Made by a program: the position numbers and the translations under genes. This document shows positions 59,355 to 64,000 of a stretch of 64,000 nucleotides of DNA, piece after piece. The stretch covers positions 62,001 to 126,000 of the forward strand of contig NZ_JACVVD010000011.1 of the NCBI RefSeq assembly GCF_014534655.1, written 5' to 3'. Under the pieces are notes generated by a model. The model was not told where the DNA came from. It made no database searches and worked only from the letters and a program-made list of their open reading frames with translations. Position 1 is the first letter of the stretch. Every line of letters begins with the position of its first letter. Origin of the DNA: Paenibacillus sedimenti. Its GTDB lineage: Bacteria > Bacillota > Bacilli > Paenibacillales > NBRC-103111.

Positions 59355-60464
59355 ATGAATGAATATCTCATCCCTCTTACAAGCGCATGTACGCTGGTCA
59401 CCCTAAACTACATCGCAACCAAGCTTCGCAGCAAGATGCTCATCGAGTCGCATGAGCACCTTCTTGCCCCGCTGCTGACTGGTCTAGCCAGTATCATCAT
59501 GATGCTGCAGCCTCTGCCGGAGGCGTTTGGTTTAATCGATTTACGCTCACTGCCAATCTTCATGGCCGGCTTGCGATATGGACTCCCTGTAGCCATCCTT
59601 TCCACTGTGCTGCCATCCGGTTACAGCTTTATTCTCCAAGAAAATCATGGCCTGTTCGTCATTGCCCAAGACCTGGCAGCTCCTGCATTGCTTAGTTCTT
59701 TCTTTCATAATAAAGAGTATCGCAGCGGCTTCTTGGACATTCCTATTCGTCACGGCTTGCAAATATGTACGCTCGTATTTATCGTACGCTTGATGACTCA
59801 CGCTTATCTCACTGGCAGCTTTTCGCTCGATTATGCTGCGGACCTGTTGTTCATGCAGTTCATCATGACGGCTACGTTTATACTCTTAATCGCCATGGTC
59901 AATGATGAGAATAAAAACTGGCGGCTGCAGCGGCAATTGGAAATGCAAGCCAATCAAGACGGTCTGACTCGGCTGCCTAATTTGCGGAGTTTTATTTCTA
60001 TCGCCAAGAATGCAATGAGGATGCGTAAAGTGTCGATCATGATGATCGACATTGATAATTTCAAGCGGTATAACGATCACTTCGGCCACTTGGAGGGGGA
60101 TCAGCTGCTGCGGGATATTGCCAGTATACTGAGGCATTACGTTCAGGAACAGGATTACGTCGCTCGTTACGGCGGCGAAGAATTCATTCTGATCAGCACG
60201 GAAACAGACCCTATCCGCCTTGCCGCGTATGCCCAGCGTCTATGCGAAGCTGTAGCAGGCAGCTTCCAAGAGCAGTCAAACAACGTCTACCCGCAAATTA
60301 CAATCTCGATCGGAATCTCTATTGCCGGAGCGCCGCAGGAAGAGCTGCAGCAAATCATCTCGGAAGCCGATCATGCACTTTATGAATCCAAACATAGCGG
60401 TAAAAATCGTTTTACCTTCTACACGGGTGCGAAAATCGCCAAACACAAAATGAACGCTTATTAA
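59355..60464 (+). CDS. Membrane diguanylate cyclase, 5TM-LYT plus GGDEF
   Basis: Protein of 369 aa. Five to six helices in the first 180 residues resemble the 5TMR-5TMR_LYT sensor domain. The C-terminal GGDEF domain contains DGLTRLPNLRSF, MIDIDNFKRYNDHFGHLEGDQLLRDIA and the active-site loop ARYGGEEFILI, so c-di-GMP synthesis is expected; no RxxD inhibitory site was seen just before it. AAGGAG precedes the ATG by 12 bp. The end of the gene forms one arm of a 16-bp inverted repeat. Confidence 0.9.
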   Translation: MNEYLIPLTSACTLVTLNYIATKLRSKMLIESHEHLLAPLLTGLASIIMMLQPLPEAFGLIDLRSLPIFMAGLRYGLPVAILSTVLPSGYSFILQENHGLFVIAQDLAAPALLSSFFHNKEYRSGFLDIPIRHGLQICTLVFIVRLMTHAYLTGSFSLDYAADLLFMQFIMTATFILLIAMVNDENKNWRLQRQLEMQANQDGLTRLPNLRSFISIAKNAMRMRKVSIMMIDIDNFKRYNDHFGHLEGDQLLRDIASILRHYVQEQDYVARYGGEEFILISTETDPIRLAAYAQRLCEAVAGSFQEQSNNVYPQITISIGISIAGAPQEELQQIISEADHALYESKHSGKNRFTFYTGAKIAKHKMNAY

Positions 60465-60507
60465 TTCAAGGGAAGATAGCGAGCCCTAGAATAATAAGCG
60501 TTCATTT
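60448..60507. terminator. Hairpin terminator reaching into the GGDEF gene
   Basis: AAATGAACGCTTATTA (60448-60463) pairs perfectly over 16 bp with TAATAAGCGTTCATTT (60492-60507). The left arm contains the last codons and stop of the GGDEF gene, the right arm lies 3 bp from the stop of the convergent DUF2225 gene. Probably ends both transcripts. Confidence 0.68.
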
Positions 60508-60509
60508 GT

Positions 60510-61211
60510 TCATGTAGCTTGCTTCATTTCTTCCGGCAGTTCCATCCGTGCAGCGAGCATGTCTTCACGCGTAACGATCCACTGTTCCCGACTTGCCCGG
60601 ATCATACTCGCATCCATAATTTTCCGATCATTAATGACTCTCGAAAACCACTTCACCGCATCGTTATAGTTGCTCAGCCTGCGGCTAAGCTCGCCCATCA
60701 GATACATCAACCGAGCGTTATTCAAATCCATGCCTTCTGTTTCGTATACACTTATGTACGCTTCCAACGCGAAGGTCAGAAACCGCTTCTCCTGTTCCCA
60801 GTCGCCTCGTTCACGATACAGCCAAGCGATGTGATGGAGCAGTCCGGCCACGATTCGAGACTTTTCGTTCTTAATCTGTGCGCTGATCAGCGCTAGCTTG
60901 TAGGCTTGCAACGCATCATCCCAAGTCCGTTCACCGCTGTAGTCGCGCATCGTCCAGTTCTGTACCACTCTCGCTTGGAACATATCCCGCTGTGCCGGAT
61001 TCCACTTGTCAGAAAAGTTTTCCGTATGCGCATAGCCGCACGTCGGACAGATTCGAACGACATAAAATTCAGGATTCAGTTCCTTATAGTGAAGACAAAA
61101 ATCCGTATCCGTCTTCGTTGCTTTTTTGAAGCTGGGACGAACTTTTTTCGTCTTGTAGGCGAGGTTGCAGAACGTGCACCTCACCGTAATGTCATATAAA
61201 GGTTCAATCAT
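60510..61211 (-). CDS. DUF2225 family protein
   Basis: Protein of 233 aa. The N-terminus has a zinc-ribbon-like pair set (DITVRCTFCNLAYKTKKVR and VVRICPTCGYAHTENFSDKW), followed by TPR-like helices (AQIKNEKSRIVAGLLHHIAWLYRERGDWEQEKRFL). This is the DUF2225 layout common in Paenibacillus and Bacillus. GGCGGGG precedes the ATG. Function unknown to me. Confidence 0.85.
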   Translation of the reverse strand: MIEPLYDITVRCTFCNLAYKTKKVRPSFKKATKTDTDFCLHYKELNPEFYVVRICPTCGYAHTENFSDKWNPAQRDMFQARVVQNWTMRDYSGERTWDDALQAYKLALISAQIKNEKSRIVAGLLHHIAWLYRERGDWEQEKRFLTFALEAYISVYETEGMDLNNARLMYLMGELSRRLSNYNDAVKWFSRVINDRKIMDASMIRASREQWIVTREDMLAARMELPEEMKQAT

Positions 61212-61256
61212 CGTGGAACCCCGCCTTTTTCAAAAAAAGTATGTAGGAGTGGAGAA

Positions 61257-61649
61257 CTATTCGGTATCGGGTGAATTGACGAAGTGATAGGCAGAGCCTT
61301 TCAACCGTTCTAACAAAAAGTCCCGCAGATCGTTCGGCAGGCCTATTTCCGACATAGCCGCAGCCATACAGCTCAGCCATGCATCCGCGCGCTCTACCGT
61401 AATGGGGAATGGCATATGCCTCGCCCGCATCATCGGATGTCCATACTGGTCCGAATATAAGGATGGTCCGCCGAAAAATTGGCTTAAAAACAAGTATTGT
61501 TTCTCAATAACTGGTGTAAGATCTGAAGGAAACAGAGGCGCCAGCAGAGGGTGATTTTGCACTTTGGGATAAAAGGCCTCCACGAGCTTGCGGATCGTCT
61601 CCGCTCCCCCCATAAGTTCATACAATGTACGGCGATCACTGTCTGTCAT
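61257..61649 (-). CDS. Truncated hemoglobin, group II
   Basis: Globin of 130 aa of the TrHbO (YjbI) type, which binds oxygen or NO and may protect against peroxide. Visible are the B-helix Phe-Tyr in LVEAFYPKVQNHPLLAPLFP, the proximal His in RARHMPFPI near 77 and the group II Trp in RADAWLSCMAAAM. AGAGAGG lies before the ATG at 61649. Not linked to an obvious operon partner. Confidence 0.92.
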   Translation of the reverse strand: MTDSDRRTLYELMGGAETIRKLVEAFYPKVQNHPLLAPLFPSDLTPVIEKQYLFLSQFFGGPSLYSDQYGHPMMRARHMPFPITVERADAWLSCMAAAMSEIGLPNDLRDFLLERLKGSAYHFVNSPDTE

Positions 61650-61682
61650 GCTGTCTAACCTCTCTTTATCTGTGTAGAGCCA

Positions 61683-61781
61683 TCAGTAGTTTTCTAAATC
61701 CTCATCAGCCGAGTTCATTAATGTTTCTCGTATGACAAACACAAAAGCACATACGACGATTCCAGCAATCACACCTGTCAT
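61683..61781 (-). CDS. Possible 32-aa membrane peptide
   Basis: A short frame starting MTGVIAGIVVCAFVFVIRET and ending NSADEDLENY, with GGGAGTGAT upstream of the ATG. It has one hydrophobic helix followed by an acidic tail, similar in style to small membrane proteins of bacilli. The gene lies upstream of the globin gene on the same strand. Conservation has not been tested, so the call is tentative. Confidence 0.42.
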   Translation of the reverse strand: MTGVIAGIVVCAFVFVIRETLMNSADEDLENY

Positions 61782-61934
61782 ATGAATCACTCCCGCTGTC
61801 AAGGATATACGACTTTACTTAGTCCTATTTTACCATAAAAGCTTGCGGATAACAGTACCAAAGTCCAAGTTTTTTGGGACGGCATGTATGTCCACCCCTA
61901 TTCATATAGTGGAATGAAGGAGGTGTGCCTTGCG

Positions 61935-63173
61935 ATGCAGAAACGAAATTTCACCATAGCGTTATTGACGGTTTTCATCATCATTGCCATCATCATCTGC
62001 TTATTCTTCTTCCCTCACGAAGGCATGAAGGCTGCCTTGCGCGGCGTTTCCATTTGGTGGGACGTGCTCTTTCCCGCCCTGTTTCCTTTCTTCGTCATCT
62101 CCGAAATTATGCTCGGCTTCGGAATCGTGCATTTCTTCGGTACGCTGCTCGATCCCATGATGCGTCCGGTCTTTCGAATACCCGGCATCGGCGGCTTCGT
62201 CATGGCGATGGGTTTCGCCGCCGGTTACCCGGTCGGTGCCAGATTGACCTCCCAGCTCTGGGAACAGCGGCTGGTGAATCGTGAGGAGGGTGAACGGCTG
62301 GTCGCGTTCACCACGAGTTCCGATCCAATATTCCTGATCGGAGCGGTTTCTGTGGGCTTCTTCCATGACGTGTCCCTCGCCATGATCCTTGCCGTAGCCC
62401 ACTACGGCGGCTCTGTGCTGATCGGTATCCTCATGCGGTTTCACGGGAGGAAGAGCATGGGCACGCCTTTGGAAGGCAAAAGCAAGGGCTGGTTGTGGAA
62501 GCGCGCTTTTGAAGCGATGCACACCGCGCGGATGAATGATGGAAGACCTATTGGCGTTCTGCTGAGCCAATCCATCCTCCATTCGCTTAGCCTGATCTTT
62601 GTCGTCGGCGGACTGGTCGTTTTCTTCTCCGTCGTGCTCGAGGTACTAACGGCAGCTAAGGTCATGAACTTCATGTATCTCCTCATCCAAAGCGCCCTGC
62701 AAATGACCGGTCTTCCGCACGAGCTCTCGCAGGCGGTGATGAACGGCCTCTTTGAAGTTACGCTCGGCGCCAAAACCGCCGCCTCCGCCGCCGTAACGCT
62801 AGCCTTATCCAGCAAAGTTGCGATTGCCGCCTTCATCCTGTCCTGGGCCGGTCTGTCCGTTCATGCCCAGGTCGTCAGTCTGCTGAGCCATACGAATCTT
62901 CGTTACCTGCCTTTCGTGACGGCTCGATTCGTACATGCTCTGCTCTCCGCTGCTATTGTGCTCGTTATTTGGGAGCCTATGCAGCAATTTCGAGACGGCG
63001 TGACTGCATTTTTGCCGGAATACGACGCCGCATCCCCCCTTTCCAGCTTTCTGAAGCTGCTGGTCCCCGTTAGCGGGACAATCATACTTTCAACTTTTTC
63101 AGTCATTGTGCTCCTGTTTATCGCATACTCCTTTCTTAAACTGATGTATGAAAAGGTTGGTGGATCAAGATAA
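61935..63173 (+). CDS. ylbJ: Sporulation integral membrane protein YlbJ
   Basis: Membrane protein of 412 aa with about ten helices, required for spore cortex formation in B. subtilis. Family segments: LRGVSIWWDVLFPALFPFFVISEIMLGFGIVHF, GGFVMAMGFAAGYPVGARLTSQLWEQ, and VAFTTSSDPIFLIGAVSVGFF. The ATG at 61935 follows GAAGGAGGTG; a longer version adds 17 residues without support. The neighbour downstream is an alpha-glucan phosphorylase, 46 bp away and on the same strand, perhaps by chance. Confidence 0.92.
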   Translation: MQKRNFTIALLTVFIIIAIIICLFFFPHEGMKAALRGVSIWWDVLFPALFPFFVISEIMLGFGIVHFFGTLLDPMMRPVFRIPGIGGFVMAMGFAAGYPVGARLTSQLWEQRLVNREEGERLVAFTTSSDPIFLIGAVSVGFFHDVSLAMILAVAHYGGSVLIGILMRFHGRKSMGTPLEGKSKGWLWKRAFEAMHTARMNDGRPIGVLLSQSILHSLSLIFVVGGLVVFFSVVLEVLTAAKVMNFMYLLIQSALQMTGLPHELSQAVMNGLFEVTLGAKTAASAAVTLALSSKVAIAAFILSWAGLSVHAQVVSLLSHTNLRYLPFVTARFVHALLSAAIVLVIWEPMQQFRDGVTAFLPEYDAASPLSSFLKLLVPVSGTIILSTFSVIVLLFIAYSFLKLMYEKVGGSR

Positions 63174-63219
63174 TATGGGTATTCATGAAAATCCAAACAA
63201 AGGAAGAGGACACCAAGAT

Positions 63220-64000
63220 ATGCAAGTTGCCTTAACGAAACCAATAAGACCGTTGCCGCAAGCCATTCAGCGGCTTACGGATCTTGCATACAATCTCTGG
63301 TTCAGCTGGAATCCAGATGCGCTTAAGCTTTTTGCCCGTATAGATGCAGCAAAATGGGAGCAATCCGGTCATAATCCGGTGCGCCTGCTTCAAGAATTGG
63401 ATGATGCGCAGCTGGAAGCGCTTAGCAAAGAAACAGATTTTATGAATGCCTATCAACAGGTGATTGCCGCGTACGATTCGTATATGAGTGGAACCGCATG
63501 GTTCCAAGAGAAGCATGCGGATCGAAGCTACGTACAAATTGCATATTTCTCAGCGGAATTCGGTTTTCACGAATCGCTGCCCATTTACTCCGGCGGGCTG
63601 GGCATTCTGGCCGGAGATCACTGCAAATCGGCGAGCGACCTCGGTATCCCTCTCATTGGCATCGGGCTTTTATATAAAAAGGGGTACTTCACGCAAAAAA
63701 TTGACATTTCCGGCGGCCAACAGGCCGAACTGCTTCAGTATGATTTCAACAAGCTGCCGATTAAGCAAGTGATGAAAGATAGTCTTCCGCTTCTTGTAAC
63801 TATAGATATGCCGGGGCGGGCAATCTCTTTACAAGTATGGAGCGTTCAGGTCGGCAGAAATACCATTTATTTGCTGGATGCCGATCATGATGCCAACAAT
63901 CAAGCGGATCGGGAGCTTACCGCTCAGCTCTATGGCGGCAACCAGGATACGCGTATCGCCCAGGAAATCCTGCTTGGCATCGGCGGTGTTAAAGCGCTTA
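63220..64000 (+). CDS. Alpha-glucan phosphorylase, N-terminal part
   Basis: Gene cut by the right edge; 260 codons are seen. Starts MQVALTKPIRPLPQAIQRLT, then the DUF3417-type LAYNLWFSWNPDALKLFARID and the phosphorylase (GT35) region YVQIAYFSAEFGFHESLPIYSGGLGILAGDHCKSASDLG. It degrades glycogen or maltodextrin to glucose-1-phosphate; the PLP lysine lies outside the window. The ATG at 63220 (AGAGGA upstream) is preferred to one 15 codons earlier without a good site. Family clear, completeness unknown. Confidence 0.9.
   Translation, partial: MQVALTKPIRPLPQAIQRLTDLAYNLWFSWNPDALKLFARIDAAKWEQSGHNPVRLLQELDDAQLEALSKETDFMNAYQQVIAAYDSYMSGTAWFQEKHADRSYVQIAYFSAEFGFHESLPIYSGGLGILAGDHCKSASDLGIPLIGIGLLYKKGYFTQKIDISGGQQAELLQYDFNKLPIKQVMKDSLPLLVTIDMPGRAISLQVWSVQVGRNTIYLLDADHDANNQADRELTAQLYGGNQDTRIAQEILLGIGGVKAL

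Overview
The window looks like a chromosomal piece of a spore-forming Firmicute of the Paenibacillus group. The pointers are spore genes (gerQ, two alpha/beta SASP genes, ylbJ), bacillithiol synthesis (bshA), small Bacillus-type proteins (YycC, YlaF/DUF5325, YfhP, DUF2515, DUF2225), extended Shine-Dalgarno sites, T-box control of trpS and GlnR/TnrA-type sites. Gene content is mostly core and metabolic. I see no rRNA, tRNA, CRISPR array, prophage or intact transposase. The assignment rests on recognised families and gene order, not on a database search.

Layout. 1-4.5 kb: a minus-strand run (UbiD-type decarboxylase, EamA transporter, HEPN protein, SDR, DJ-1/PfpI start). 4.7-13.5 kb: ctaA, thioredoxin-like, SPFH plus Arc-like, two DUF4183 proteins, DUF2515, a MurJ/YtgP-type flippase, ThuA, DUF456, Cof-type HAD. 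13.5-20.7 kb: asnB, a class B PBP, a HAD hydrolase, a membrane transglutaminase and two small membrane proteins. 20.7-24.4 kb: MFS transporter, Toprim protein, SCO copper chaperone, ctaB. 24.4-34.7 kb: the urea locus, with ureABC and ureFGD on minus and urtABCDE (urea ABC importer) divergent on plus. 35-45 kb: an orphan response regulator, gerQ, yfhP, SASP, ylaF, bshA, T-box-trpS, a His-rich permease and ilvD. 45-55 kb: a sugar ABC importer, an RNase H-like gene, a second SASP gene and a Fur-box-controlled iron-siderophore importer. 55-64 kb: MCP, pepF, yycC, a GGDEF protein, DUF2225, truncated globin, ylbJ and the start of an alpha-glucan phosphorylase.

The most coherent system is the nitrogen-scavenging urea module. 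UrtABCDE imports urea and urease splits it. The 278-bp divergent promoter region carries two sites matching TGTNA-N7-TNACA (GlnR/TnrA consensus), one placed about 52 bp upstream of the predicted urease start site as expected for activation. The urease operon has no ureE, and it is interrupted exactly at the ureC stop codon by a 363-bp MITE-like element flanked by the 8-bp duplication TTTTAAAA. A second, 429-bp copy lies 16 kb away before ilvD. The right 148 bp of the two copies differ at one base and fold into several hairpins, while their left halves have diverged more and one carries a deletion. Two further structured elements with inverted-repeat ends lie at 20.3 and 34.9 kb.

Several genes too short for ordinary ORF calling look real: a 51-aa membrane protein (20.5 kb), YycC (58.9 kb) and possibly a 32-aa membrane peptide (61.7 kb) and a 20-aa basic peptide (15.5 kb).
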